64,000 bases of DNA, from the NCBI GenBank assembly GCA_963922205.1, contig CAWUHX010000337.1:124001-188000 (forward strand). The letters run 5' to 3'. This document shows, piece by piece, positions 1 through 12,000 of the stretch. Source of the stretch: Romanomermis culicivorax (lineage: Eukaryota > Nematoda > Enoplea > Mermithida > Mermithidae). The position numbers and the translations under genes are program-made. Each line of letters begins with the position of its first letter. Positions within the stretch are counted from its first letter, which is position 1. Below the pieces are notes generated by a model that ran no database searches, was not told the origin of the DNA, and saw nothing but the letters and a program-made list of their open reading frames with translations.

Positions 1-618
1 ATCCAAAAGTTTCACAAAGGGTAATTTATTTATTATGTGAATGTGTAATTTGTTGTCTCATGGCAAGCTGCCGTAAAACAAGCTCGTAGAATTTTGTTGA
101 CAAGGCATTTTTGTCAATATTAACCAAGAAATTTCAATTAGGAGACACGAAAGCTGACATCAAGGCATCTAATAAGGAAAACCAAGAAAACAGTAGTTTC
201 GGAAGAACAGATACTCTAGGATCGAATGATCAGTTTTAGAACATAGCACTTACTATAATAGTGTGTCAAGAGCAATTGTGATAATTTACCGTTCGAGCTT
301 GTAAATTTTAAGTGAAAATTTGCAGGTTTCTACACAAAAATCGACTTTCTACTGCAAATTTCAGAAGCACCAAAACTTCTCTACACGATACATAACTAGT
401 TGATACAGAAATTCATGCTGTAGGAGATCGCAGAACTTTGAGTTTGAACATCTAGAGAATTGAAACTTTTACTGTGAAAAAACATAACAGGTAAAGTTCA
501 AAAATCAGACAATATGACGGCTTTCGCATCCTGAATATCTGGGTAACAGTCATGCTTCATGGAAGTTCGCACAACTACAGTAATCCAAAGCCTTGAATTT
601 TAATTTTTTTGGGTAGTT
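1..618. other. non-coding AT-rich sequence left of element 1
   Basis: I see no convincing exon, RNA gene or repeat array here. The sequence is AT-rich with short homopolymers and many stops in every frame. It ends at the ATTC target-site copy of the first LTR element. Confidence 0.6.
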
Positions 619-622
619 ATTC

Positions 623-1531
623 TGTAACGTATCTGCTAAAGCAGTACTGTAAATATGTAGCACACTGTATGTGATAGACATTTATTAGATATTGTTTCAT
701 TTTCCTATTTTATCATCTCAAGGGTGTCTGGGATTCACACCCAAACATTCCTACAAAATTACGTGAAGTATTTTATTTTGATCCGTTCACACCCCGGTAG
801 CCCAATTAAGATGCCCCAATTGATTTGCACAAACGGCAGCTGGTCCCCTAGAACCTACACTAAACTACACATTCTACAGCTACCCTAATCCCCTGTAAAA
901 ATCGTAAACAACACCTGCACACAGTAAAATAGGCAAAAGCCCCGCCAGACAGTAGTCTCAAGCGTAATGGTAGTGGCGGCCCCACAAAACATGTGTATAC
1001 AGAGAAACGGAAACAGGAAGCATGCACAGAAGCACAGAGGTGTGGCCAAGCCCACCGTAGAAAGCAAGCAAAGCACAAAAAGCATACAGTACCAGGAAAG
1101 CATTAGGAAGGCATAGCTAAGAAAGCATAAAAAGCGTAGCAGGAAGCGATGATTGGCGGAAGAAGATGGACAGAAGCTCGACCTCCCGCGGCGCCCAGGG
1201 AGTGGCCAAAAAGGTCGTATAAAAGAAGAAGCAAAGCGTGATTTTGTTATTATTGGTTAGAATTTTTGGATATCGAATTCTCTTTTTTTAAAACCGCACT
1301 CGCCCCGTCCTTTTTATATTTGCAAGGGGCCAATTGTACGAAAGCAACTTAAACCGAGGCCCCGTTCGTATTGTAAATCGAGACGCGTTTTGATATTGTC
1401 GTATCGACGTCGCAAGCAGCCGTCGATCAGTGTAACCATATCGCCCGTATTGTACTGCCCACGCCCCTTTGTTCCCACCATAGCAACCGTTGGTTAGAAG
1501 TAAAGTACCTCACACAAATCTGGTCGTTACA
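623..1531 (+). repeat. 5' LTR of element 1
   Basis: This 909-bp direct repeat matches 6099-6997. Its ends form the inverted pair TGTAACG/CGTTACA. A TATAAAA box lies at 1218-1224. It differs from the 3' copy at scattered positions and retains about 12 bases near 690 that the 3' copy has lost. After the LTR, 1532 onward begins TATTTTGGTGACTG, the expected primer-binding position; the priming tRNA is not identified. Confidence 0.93.
1218..1224 (+). promoter_or_regulatory. TATA box in 5' LTR of element 1
   Basis: TATAAAA in the LTR, with an equivalent copy at 6683-6689 in the 3' LTR. It is the likely core promoter of the element. Its use is inferred from position. Confidence 0.55.
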
Positions 1532-1882
1532 TATTTTGGTGACTGTACCATACACTTGACCACTGGAACTCCCTGCCCCCAATTAGGTGTACTCTTATCC
1601 AGGCATTTAGAAGCATTAGATAATACAGTACTAATCATTCCCTACAGTAAGACAGTATTCGTAAAAAGCAAACTGGAAATCCCCTCCAGTGAAACTTAAG
1701 CAGCAAACCCAGCGTAAACCAAGAATGACCCACCAAACACAAGATCATTCAGGAGAAATCGTTAGAGAACAGATAAACGATTTATTTCAGAACATTTTCG
1801 TACCCTACGCACACAATTGAATCAGAATACAGTAAACCCTACCCTAATAGACGATCTAAGAACAGCAAACATTCGTAATAAC

Positions 1883-2179
1883 ATGGCAAATAATTTCTAG
1901 GTGAAACCTACAGTATTCACGGGCGGCGTGACCCAACATTTTGGTGAATGGAACAAAAGATTAGAACAATCCATGGCACTCCAAGGCATGAAACATACAG
2001 ACATACAGTTAAAGTTGGCATGTTTAGAAACTCATTTAGGAGGAGCCACGTTAGCAAAATCCAAAAGTTTAGCCAATTCCCAAAACCCTCCCCACACATA
2101 CCAGCAGTATAAAGTCGCATTACAGGCATTTTTCCCAAACAATAGAGATAATGAGCTACATCAACAATTCTTACGCTAA
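1883..2179 (+). pseudogene. truncated gag of element 1
   Basis: An ATG at about 1883 is followed after five codons by an in-frame TAG, then an open run from 1901. The translated segment has the pattern TVFTGG..FGEWNKRLEQ..ALQG and a downstream LACLETHLGG. It matches, at the level of motif order, the Gag of element 2 (MFSG..EEWFVQFEHF..LQG..LAYLEANFSG). It stops after about 90 residues, where the sequence jumps to the region before the membrane segment. The major part of Gag and the CCHC knuckles are absent. Not functional. Confidence 0.8.
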
Positions 2180-2183
2180 AAAA

Positions 2184-3200
2184 AAAGCACTCGGAAATAC
2201 CCTCTCTGGTGGCGGTCAAGGCATAGAACATGTAATAACTGGTACCACCCAAAGTCTCACAGACAGATTAAACAATTTATTCAAAGGACCCCTGGAAATC
2301 ATTATCAATCTAGCTGTTATTACTGTAGTTATTGCAGGCATCTTTTATTCTTTTCTCATTCTTCGAAAGTATTTCCCTTCTTCTAAGCATCATGCCACAC
2401 ATGAACATGCGTATGAAATACCATCAAACAACAGACATCTACATGAGACCATTCCCCCATCATTCCGCCATGCTCTCTTAGAATTAGCTAATCGTCGTGG
2501 GGCACAAACGCAGCAGAAATATGTCCTTGCCGATATTGATACCCCCTGAACTCCTGCAATCGAACTCATTAATCAAATTCAGCAATCTGCATCAAACAAG
2601 TCACCCCAAAATGTACCTGAGGAGCATACCCCTCATATTCCAATCACACTTAACGGCAAATTAATCACGAAAGGCATGATTGACACTGGTGCAGTCTACT
2701 CACTCATTGATTCACAGATCGCTCAACTTTTGCAGTTAGAAATGAAACCCCCGCTAGTCCAAGCAAAAGCAGCAAATAATCTCCCAATCCACTTTGTAGG
2801 GACCACTTTTGTCACAGTAACAGCCCAAACGATACAGGAAACAATAATGGTCCATGTCCAAAAAGATTGCACAGCAGACATCCTTCTAGGCAAAAACTTT
2901 CTCAGTCGATTTTCGGAATATACAATCAACAATCAAAAATCTCAGGTCAAATTTGGCAACGTTATACTACCCTGCGATGGCCTAGAATATAGCCCCCTTT
3001 CGACCCGTGGTGGAACTTATCTAGAGGAGAAATTAGAATTACCACCCCGTACAGTAACCGAATTTACTGTCCCCTTACCCAAATCGTACTTACAGGTCAA
3101 ACAGCTTGAATTCACCAGAAACCCAAACAGAATCCTAAAGTCCATTTCGCAGCTTGTATATCTGAGAATCAAAACAGTCGCATACGTATATTGGTCCTAA
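2184..3200 (+). pseudogene. element 1 transmembrane remnant plus protease
   Basis: One frame, interrupted by a TGA at 2547-2549, first encodes a hydrophobic segment of about 25 residues (2290-2375) followed by a basic, His-rich stretch and a FRHALLELA motif. Element 2 has the same order: membrane helix, basic stretch, FSDALLQLA. The frame then encodes a retropepsin-type aspartic protease with MIDTGAVYSLID at about 2676, and a late ILLGKNFL motif. The catalytic DTG is intact. A TAA at 3198-3200 and a frame change in the protease-RT linker break it. The piece before the membrane helix is what remains of an envelope-like region placed between gag and pol. Confidence 0.8.
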
Positions 3201-5483
3201 ACACGCAAGAAACAGCTCAAATTCTTTACCCCAGAACATGCATGGGTACAGTCTCCTGTTACATCCCAAAACAAAATGCCCCCCCCCAACGTAACCCCCT
3301 CCATGCAAAACCAGCCCAACCGTTTTGATACATTCACATGGTTAAAAGAAAATGTCAATTTAACCTCCAGTGACCTGACAGAAGCAGAAAAAACACAACT
3401 CCTATGCGCCCTATCGAAGTATCCTACATTATATGGTAAATCCAAAATGGACATAGGTAGAACCACCCTCATTTCACATACAATAGACACCAATGGCTCC
3501 CAACCTGTACGTAGACAACTTTATCAGACTTCCCCAAAAGAAAAGCAAATCATACAAGCAGAAGTTGAGCAACTCGCAGCAGCAGGTGTCATAAGCCAAA
3601 GCAATTCTCCAGGGTGTACCAATACAGTTTTAGTCCTCAAAAAAGATGGAGGCCATCGTTTATGCATTGATTTTAGAGGCCTCAATAAAGTAACCAAAAA
3701 AGATACCTACCCCTTGCCCCCCATAGACGAAATTCTAGACACCCTACGTGGAATGAAATATTTTACATCCCTTGACCAATCCAATGCATACTATTCCATT
3801 CCCATAGCACAAGCAGACAGAGAAAAAACAGCCTTTAATTGCTCAGCCGGCCAGTATCAATTCAACTACCTCCCCTTTGGTCTCACCAATGCCCCAGCTA
3901 CATTCCAAAGGTTAATGGATGTTATCCTTTTGGGACTCCGATGGAACACATGCCTTGTATATCTCGATGATGTTTTAGTATTCGCAGACTCCCATGCCCA
4001 AATGCTGGAACGTTTAGACACTATTCTTGCCCGATTCTCACAAGCAGGCCTTAAACTAAATATACAAAAATGCAAATTCTGCCAGCCCCAAGTCCAATAC
4101 TTAGGCCACGTCATTTCTCAGCAAGGCATTTCACCAGACCCTCGTAAAGTACAGGCCATCTGTGACATACCCACGCCCAAAAGCTCAAAAGAAGTTAAGT
4201 CATTCCTTGGCCTACCCTCGTATTATCGCAGATTCATCCCAAATTGCTCTCAAGTTACTAGCCAACTAACATCGCTACTCAAAAAGAACTCAGAGTTTTC
4301 CTGGGGCCCTGAACAGCAAAACGCATTCACTAAGCTAAAAGAATTACTCATTCATGCCCCAATACTGCAACATCCTGATTTCACAAAACCGTTTATTCTC
4401 CAAACTGACGCCTCAAAACTCGGAATTGGCGCCATTCTCAGTCAGCTAGATAGTAAAGGTCAGGATTGCCCCATTGCTTTTGGGAGCCGCACATTGAAAC
4501 CTGCAGAACACAACTACCCGATAACCAAGTTAGAAACCCTTGCAGTAGTTGAGTTTGTCAAGTATTTCCGCCCCTACCTTTTCCAGCAACATGTTATTGT
4601 ACACACTGACCATACAGCAGTACAGGCAGTCTTACAAAGGGAAAACCCGTCCCCTTGCATTGCCCGTTGGGGATTAGCCCTCTCCGGAATTCAGCTAGAC
4701 ATTCGCCCTAAGAAAGGCACTGCTAATTGCAATGCAGATGCTGTTTCTGGATTCCCCTCACAGACAGTGAAGCAGTCCTTTGATATTGAGCAATTAGAAA
4801 CCCGCCCCGAAATATCCACTATCAATTCAGTTCTCAAAGCTGAAGCAACTGAACAAGAAGAGCAACAGAAAAATTTTGCCGAACTTCAATGCACTGATCC
4901 AACTGTCAAAGGTATTTTAGCAAAAATGGCCCAAAAACACCCCCTTACTATGATCATATCACAAGTCCAGCAACTCATTGCCTCACATCATGACAGCAAA
5001 TTCACAGGTCATTTTGCTGCCGGAAAAACTTTACACTTGCTCAGACAGAAATATTTTTGGCCCCAAATGAGCCGTGATATCAAACATTACTGCAAAACTT
5101 GCCACCCATGCCAGACACAGAACGCTCTCCCGCACAAAGTGCATGCAAATTTGGTACCAATTCAGCCGACTGGCCCATTTGATAGAGTCGGTGTTGATTG
5201 CATGGGACCGTTACCCCTCACTGAAGACAGCAACGGATTCATTGTCGTTTTCATTGACTATTTCACAAAGTATGTAGAGGCATTCCCGACCCCTGACATC
5301 ACTGCAGCCACTATCGCCAAGTTATTCGTAACAAAAATTGTTTGTCGTCATGGATCCCCAAAAATCATCCATTGTGATCGTGGCTCCGATTTTGTATCTG
5401 ATCTCTTCTCACATATCACTAGTTTATGCAACACTCAGAAAATTCATACCACCCCATACCATCCCATAGCCAATGGAAGTTGA
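3201..5483 (+). pseudogene. element 1 RT, RNase H and N-terminal integrase
   Basis: An open frame of more than 730 codons with no internal stop (first ATG at 3276). RT motifs in order are LDQSNAYYSIP, FGLTNAPATFQRLM and YLDD at 3960-3971, all intact. RNase H shows LQTDASKLGIGA and a later NADAVS. Integrase follows with an HHCC zinc site (HH...H...C..C..C near 4985-5115), VGVDCMGPLP and HCDRGSDF. The frame ends at a stop near 5481, just before the glutamate motif, because of a one-base frame change. The RT part looks better preserved than the rest of the element. Lesions elsewhere make it non-autonomous. Confidence 0.9.
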
Positions 5484-6067
5484 GCGTTGCAACCAAACTC
5501 TAGCCACCCGTATCCGCATGTATATCAATTCAAATCACACTGATTGGGATACTTATCTGCCCTATGCCGTTTTTTTTGATCAACATTCATAAAAATGATA
5601 GCACCTCGTATCCCCCATTTGAATTACTCCACGGTAGGCAAGCTAATCTGCCGTCAGACGCAGCCTTAAATTTTTTCCCCACCTCCTACATGGTTGATTT
5701 AGACGATTACGCCCTTCATGTAAAATCACATTTTACAGAAGCACTCTCAACCATGCAGAAAAGTTTACAAAAAGCCCAGGACCACTATACCCGTCAGTAT
5801 AACAAGCATGCTCAGAACATACATTACAAGGCAGGTGATCTTATTCTTTACAAAAATCATTCGTGTAAACAAGAGTTGACTCCCAAATTCCCCCCTCCCC
5901 AAAACGGGCCCTATACAGTTACAAATTTCATGTACCGCAACGTTACACTTAAACACCCCCATAAAAATATCACATTTACTGTGCATGTAAACGAGACAAC
6001 CCCTTTCTACCCTCGGAAAGCAACTATCGAATCTGCCCCCACCCCTCCTCAAGCTCCAAAGCCTTGA
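5484..6067 (+). pseudogene. element 1 C-terminal integrase, frame-shifted
   Basis: The integrase continues in another frame (VERCNQTLATRI), then shifts again in a run of T near 5570. The last open part (5564-6067) carries PPFELLHGR, a KAGDL motif and an NGPYTV match to the GPY/F module typical of Ty3/gypsy integrases. It ends with a Pro-rich tail and TGA at 6065-6067. About 30 bp further is a purine-rich tract (GGAAGGAGGGAAA) directly against the 3' LTR, a good polypurine tract. Confidence 0.85.
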
Positions 6068-6085
6068 AATAGGACGTTCAACTCT

Positions 6086-6098
6086 GGAAGGAGGGAAA
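6086..6098 (+). other. polypurine tract of element 1
   Basis: GGAAGGAGGGAAA lies immediately upstream of the TG that opens the 3' LTR, the standard position of the plus-strand primer. Confidence 0.75.
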
Positions 6099-6997
6099 TG
6101 TAATGTACCTGCTAAAGCAGTACTGTAAATATGTAGCATACTGTATGTGATAGACTTTATTTCATTTTCGTATTTTATCGTCTCAAGGGTGTCTGGGATT
6201 CACATCCAAACATTCCTACAAAATTACGTGAAGTACTTTATTTTGATCTGTTCACACCCCGGTAGCCCTATTAAGATGCCCCAATTAATTTGCACAAAGG
6301 GCAGCTGGTCCCCTAGAACCTAAACTAAACTACACATTCCACAGCTACTGTAATCCCCTGTAAAAATCGTAAACAACACCTGCACACAGTAAAATACACA
6401 AAAGCCCCACCAGACAGTAGTCTCAAGTGTAACGGTAGCGGCGGCCCCACAAAACATGTGTATACAGAGAAACCGATACAGGAATCATGCACAGAAGCAC
6501 AGAGGTGTGGCCAAGCCCACCGTAGAAAGCAAGCGAAGCACGAAAAGCATACAGTACCAGGAAAGCATTAGAAAGGCGTAACTAAGAAAGCATAAAAAGC
6601 GTAGCAGGAAGCGACGATTGGCGGAAGAAGATGGACAGAAGCTCGACCTCCCGTGGTGCGCAGGGAGTGGCCAAAAACGTCGTATAAAAGAAGAAGCAAA
6701 GCGTGATTTTGTTATTATTGGTTAGAATTTTCGGATATCAAATTCGTCTTTTTTTAAAACCATGCTCGCCCCGTCCTTTTTATATTTGCAAGCGGCCAAT
6801 TGTACGAAAGCAACTTAAACTGAGGCCCCGTTCGTATTGTAAATCGAGAAGTGTTTTGAAATTGTTGTATCGACGTCGCAAGCAGCCGTCGATCAGTGTA
6901 ACCATATTGCCTGTATTGTACCGCCCGCGACCCTTTGTTCCCGCCGTAGCAACAGTTGGTTAAAAGTTAAGTACCTCACACAAATCTGGTCGTTACA
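6099..6997 (+). repeat. 3' LTR of element 1
   Basis: An 899-bp copy of 623-1531 with TATAAAA at 6683-6689 and the terminal CGTTACA. It is followed by ATTC, the right copy of the target-site duplication. Confidence 0.93.
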
Positions 6998-7001
6998 ATT
7001 C

Positions 7002-8604
7002 TAAATTCGAGACGAGATTAGCCCAGGCCTGAAGTGAAGTGACCATATCGTTGACCATGCATTAGATGCGGAATGCAATACTCATTAATGGTGATGTAAG
7101 AATATTTCTCCCATTTTGCATTTCACACTTTTTGGAAAATCTTGAAATGTAAATTTGAACAACAGTTTTGGGTATAGATTATGAAATTTTTTTAGTCGAC
7201 TTTTTTAAGAATGATTGGTTCATTTACCTCTTATAATTTTTAAGGGAGACATAGTTTTTGTCTTAGTCCATGCAAAGTATAAGTTGTACGTAAGAAGATT
7301 GTTGCGCAACGGTTAGGACATTTTTCCACTTTAGACAACTGGCGTATTTGATTTTTTATGTCACACATCCGCCATTTCAGTAGTGAAGTTTCAGTGTTGA
7401 GCTACTAAATTCATTACCAAATACTTTTTTAACAAATTTATGAAATGGTATTATATTCTTTTTTTTATAAAATGCTTTCAAATAGAAAAGTGAGACAAAT
7501 TAGTAATGTCGTCAAAATCGTTTACATAGAGCTCTTACTGAAAATTTTTCACTCGAAAAATTGTTAAAGTTAGGTCAGTATGCACTAAAATTTCCAGTCC
7601 TGTACGATATATTGTTTGTCAGAAAATCGTGAAAATCTGAAATACAACTTGCTTTCCACTTTCATTATTTAGAAGCATTTCAAGAAAAACAGACTATAGT
7701 ATAAGCTGCTTGTGTATCATATAATTTCGGTCCATCTCTGAATTCCTACTGAACTGACAAAAAACAGAAGAATCCATTGAACTGATGAGACAAGCATGAT
7801 TTATGTTGGAACTCAAGGAATCTAGGAAATTAATGTAATTCAGGGAATTGAGGGAAAATGGTATCAAGGAATCTGTGGAATTTCAGGAGTTAAGGGAATT
7901 GTGAGAACTAAGGAAATTTAGGGAATTAGGGGAATCCAGGGAATTTAGAAACTTAGTGAACTGAAAGAAAATTGCTAAAAACGAAAATTTAATGAAAACT
8001 TTCACTTGTTTTCTTCGATTTCTGCACGAGGTATGTGATTTTGTCAGAGTTCTTATGCTAGTTATTGTGAATGATAAGCTCGTATAGCACATAAAACTGT
8101 TGATGGCCGTCTCTCAATTATCACGAATGGTTTTCACTTTATCGCTCAACCATACTTGATTTGATCAACATACCTAAATTCTCACAATTTCCAAATTTCT
8201 TCATCACCCTAAATTCTCAAATGCATAAATTAGTTTCTAAATTCCACACCTGAGCAATGTGCAGTAGGGATTCTGAGTTAGCTCAGTTAAATCGTGCTCA
8301 TCAAAACAATGGTAACTTGCCGTGGATTACTATAGAAAAGTGTATTTCAACTTGAGTATGATTTTTACGAAAGAACTTCAAAAATGGACGAGGATTCTTG
8401 ATCGAACGAGCACTACCCTGAACCATTCAGCTCGAATTGAAATTTATTACACGATATTACAATATTATTTCAGAACATGAATCTTCCACCTAATCCTATG
8501 AATAATACCAAGCTTGATGTTCTCCAGTTAATAATTGTCATACCGGGAAATTCGGAAAATGTTCGACTAGTTTTTGGTCAGTTAATTTTGTTTAATCGTC
8601 GACT
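7002..8604. other. intergenic / 3' flank of the vWA gene, with GGGAATT-rich low-complexity tract
   Basis: No gene seen. From about 7800 to 7965 there is a diverged tandem tract built from short AAGGGAATT / CAGGGAATT units. On the minus strand an AATAAA signal (TTTATT at 8443-8448) lies about 155 bp downstream of the stop codon of the vWA gene and could end its transcript. Confidence 0.5.
8443..8448 (-). terminator. candidate polyadenylation signal of the vWA gene
   Basis: AATAAA on the minus strand, about 155 bp past the stop codon. Assigned by position only. Confidence 0.4.
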
Positions 8605-9071
8605 TCAGGATGATTCACGTTTTTTATTTTTTGAACCTTCACTCGGTAGATGTTCCCGCGCGCTCATATTGACATGTACAAAACGGTCTGTCGTTCCTGA
8701 TTGGCCCGAACTGCCGCTGCCGCTGCGGTTTTTCGACGGCGACGATATGGCGTTCCGCCGACGGCTCCTTTTTCTCGCCGGTCTCGTCGGCGGCGGACGT
8801 TGCGGTTGTTTGTCAAAAATGCTTTTCAGCGGCAAAAAGGACGTGGGCCATTTGAAGATGACGGCTGCTTCCTTGAACGTCAGTCCGTCGACGGGCTGGC
8901 GTTTAATGGGGTCGAATCCGTGCAAAGAACCGCAGCGCAGCATGGCCGATCGTCTCCGGGCCCGCTGTTTATTCGAAGCCACGACGGCTACGAGGGCGAT
9001 GATGGCGCCGGGGAAGATGAGGATGACGAAAATCAACGCCAAAATGAGAACTGAGTTGGACGCAGAACGAC
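8605..9071 (-). CDS. vWA gene exon 6 (membrane helix and cytoplasmic tail)
   Basis: Acceptor TTGCAG before 9071, stop at 8605-8607. It begins GRSASNSV, then a long hydrophobic helix and a stop-transfer run NKQRARRRS. The tail is rich in Arg, Pro and Ser (PARKRSRRR). The exon is more GC-rich than its surroundings. Confidence 0.85.
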
Positions 9072-12000
9072 CTGCAATTTGTGAATGAAATGGGTTTTTT
9101 GCAGCGTGACTGTTGAAGATTTTCAAGAGAATTTGTCATATAATGAATCCTGTATGTGATTGGCGAATATTGCATGGGGCTAGGTTACAGGGTCCGCCTC
9201 CAACCGGAAATGACTATTTTTATCAGGAAATGATCATTTCGGAACAAAAAAATGATCACAATTTCTCAGTCATGTGGTGAAATAGGTTTTTTGACCACCA
9301 CTCATATTTCGTAATATTTTCCGACTAATTTTTCGGCAAAACGTCAAGCGTTTTTGCCTTCAACAACTCACTGCCTAAATTTTGATTCAGCCGATAAACA
9401 TGCACATCTGACCTCCGAGACCCTCAATCGATAACATATTAAAAACCATGTTTTTTCGGAGCAGAAAGCTAGTTTGGATTGATCTTTCTCACTCTAACAT
9501 TTCATTATTGTCGATAAACAGTGATCCAAGTCGAAGATCCTACAGGAGAAGAGAGAAATTCGGCATATTCGAAATATTGTAAAAAAGTTTCTGCTTAATT
9601 TAAAAAAAAAATTAGGTCGGCATTACTGAAAATATAAGTCATCCTTAAAAATCTATATTGAAGCTCGAATTTTCAGACGAATTAAAAAGCTACAAAACTC
9701 TTCTCGTTCTGGCTGGCATTTAAATCATTTTCAAAAACTTTATCACGAATTGAGACATTTTTTAACTAAGCAAATGGTTCAGAACAGTGTTTCGTTTTTC
9801 AAGAATATAAATTTACGATACGTTTATTTTCGGGACGCCGCTAAGACAGGAGGATTTGAGATGTCTGGTGCAGGATAGTGATTTTCGGATACAATCATTC
9901 ATGTTTTTTAAGCTCTCTTTCGAAACGTACATGATGATGTTTTAATGTTCTCAGGGAAAATGAGATAAAAAAAGATATTCCGGAAAAACGCAATATTACA
10001 ATAATCAGTGCAAATCTATAGTTCACAGACGAGATGTTTTAGGTTCCTGCAAAATCACTAAATCAACAAATTTGAGGTGAAACATTGATCGGAATAAAAA
10101 GTGTTCAGTGAGATGATTATAAGCAAAGAATTTATTCTTATTAGTTGTATTCTTTAGTAACTCTCGATTAATTAAGTCATTGAAAGTATATAAAAGTCAC
10201 AAACTTTCCAGAAAAAAATTGTTCTCCTAATGACTATCAATAGGAATGATTCTAGCCCAGAACCTGTAAGTGGCCACTCAGCTTCAGTTTCCATCAATGA
10301 AAGCATTGAAACTAGGGTAAGCGATCCATTAGATTAATATACCCTTAACGATCTTTTTTTGGGCTGACAATTTTCCACAGACTGCGTTTCAATTCAGCAC
10401 CAAAATTTTAGTAATACAAATTTCTGATCGACAGTGGACAAAAGCTTTCACACACAAGCATAAACATATACCCTCACCGGTTTCATTAGGTTCGGACAAA
10501 GGTATCCCTAATATGCAGCGTCTTTGTTCTTCCTTTTGGCAAGAGGTTGTAAATTGGCTATGGCCAGCGCTCTCGTTTAGTCTGTTACGTTTTTGAAGAA
10601 AATTTGCGCAAACCGACCACTCCAACCAGCCTTTTTCGTCGCAGTCTTTCAGACATTCGCTAAAGTTGCAATGCACAAAGCTGAAAAGTACAGTATATGG
10701 CCTAAAACAGTATAGTGTATTGTACTAAAACCAAGGCTATAGGTCAAAACTGGTCTAATGTTGTCAACCAGTTAAAATAAAATTCCTACTGAAATCAACA
10801 ATTTCAGAAAAAATATGAGTAAAAAAAGGAAAAAACTGAAAACTGGCAAACATAATTGAAATATAAAGCAGCCAGCAAAACACTGTATCTTTTTATCAAC
10901 CAAAACTTCTACCGTCGTCTAGCACTGCTATATCAGTCGAATTGTAACGCGTCATTAATCTTCGGTTACCAATGCTAAAACATCCTTCTATGACCACTAA
11001 TGAATTATTGATAACATCATGAAAATTTTCTGTATAGTACCAAGTACAAATCATTACTGAATGCAACTGATGCCACTGACATAGCTAAACTATTACTATT
11101 ACGACAACAGCTGCTATCACTACTACAATTACTATAGTCTACATATTTTAAAAAGGCCTGTGCAGCAAACCGATGAAAGTAAGTTCAATTCAGAAAAAAT
11201 AACTGTAATCAATGGGAAAAACTTTCTTGTCAATCAGCGAAGAGTAGACAGACTAAAATTTTTTTGCAATAATCTCGTCAAATGAAGTAACATGCTAACG
11301 CAGTTCCATGCAAGCGAACATCAACAATCATGATGTTGTTGTTCCTCTCACAAAATCATATTTTTTCTACAGTATTAAGTTGTTCTTCAGCGAAATTTGT
11401 GCGTTAAATAGAACCTACGGTTTTTTTGTCGCCTGATCTGCAATTTCAAGGTGGATAAGAAATATTACCACTGATACAATCTATCAATTATAGAAGCCGA
11501 AATCTCGATTTTCTTGCCGTACTATTCCTAAAACATTTCCGTAAATTTTCTATCGGTAAAAAATCCAGTAAAACCTCCAATAAAAAAGGAAAAAGTCGCG
11601 CACAGGTAACACTAATACCAAAAGCAACTAATAATGTGTAGCTGATAAGTAATTTGAGTTATAATAGATTATATTAAAATTGAAAACTTGCTTAGCTGAT
11701 TACACTTGAAATTTTAGTGGGATGGAAATCCAGCGGGGGTCAGCCATAATTTCGCAACGGACTCAATAGGTTGTCTGCATGAGGCCAAATCCTGCAGCTC
11801 ATTAATGACTATTACTACTACTAATACGACTCCTATAACTAGAACTTCCCTCTCTTCCACTATTGATCTGAAGTCTGTCAAAATGGACAGCAAGCACTGT
11901 TTGATATTTTTCTGCTAAACCATATATCGCATAAGATTGAAAATTTCTGAGCACACTTAAGCTTTAGTATTTTTCAAATGCAAAATCCTACCTTACAAGC

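Larger units (their letters stand above)
623..6997 (+). mobile_element. Element 1: degenerate Ty3/gypsy LTR retrotransposon
   Basis: A complete insertion bounded by two LTRs that start TGTAA and end GTTACA. The 4-bp target-site duplication ATTC occurs at 619-622 and 6998-7001. Internal order is a gag remnant, a transmembrane segment, protease, RT, RNase H and integrase, with integrase after RNase H and a GPY-like module near the end, as in Ty3/gypsy (Metaviridae). Most of gag, including any zinc knuckles, and the ectodomain before the transmembrane segment are missing, apparently by an internal deletion near 2175. Stops and frame changes break several frames, and the LTRs differ by substitutions and a small deletion. 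This is an old, non-autonomous copy that shares its internal plan with element 2. Confidence 0.92.

Noticed and set aside
860-1103. Minus-strand Cys/Phe-rich frames within the LTRs (also at 41883-42158)
   Set aside because: They lie within non-coding LTR sequence and are not conserved in frame among the three LTR copies.
8477-9088. A 203-codon plus-strand open frame
   Set aside because: It is the opposite strand of vWA gene exon 6, whose minus-strand frame has splice phase and a membrane helix.
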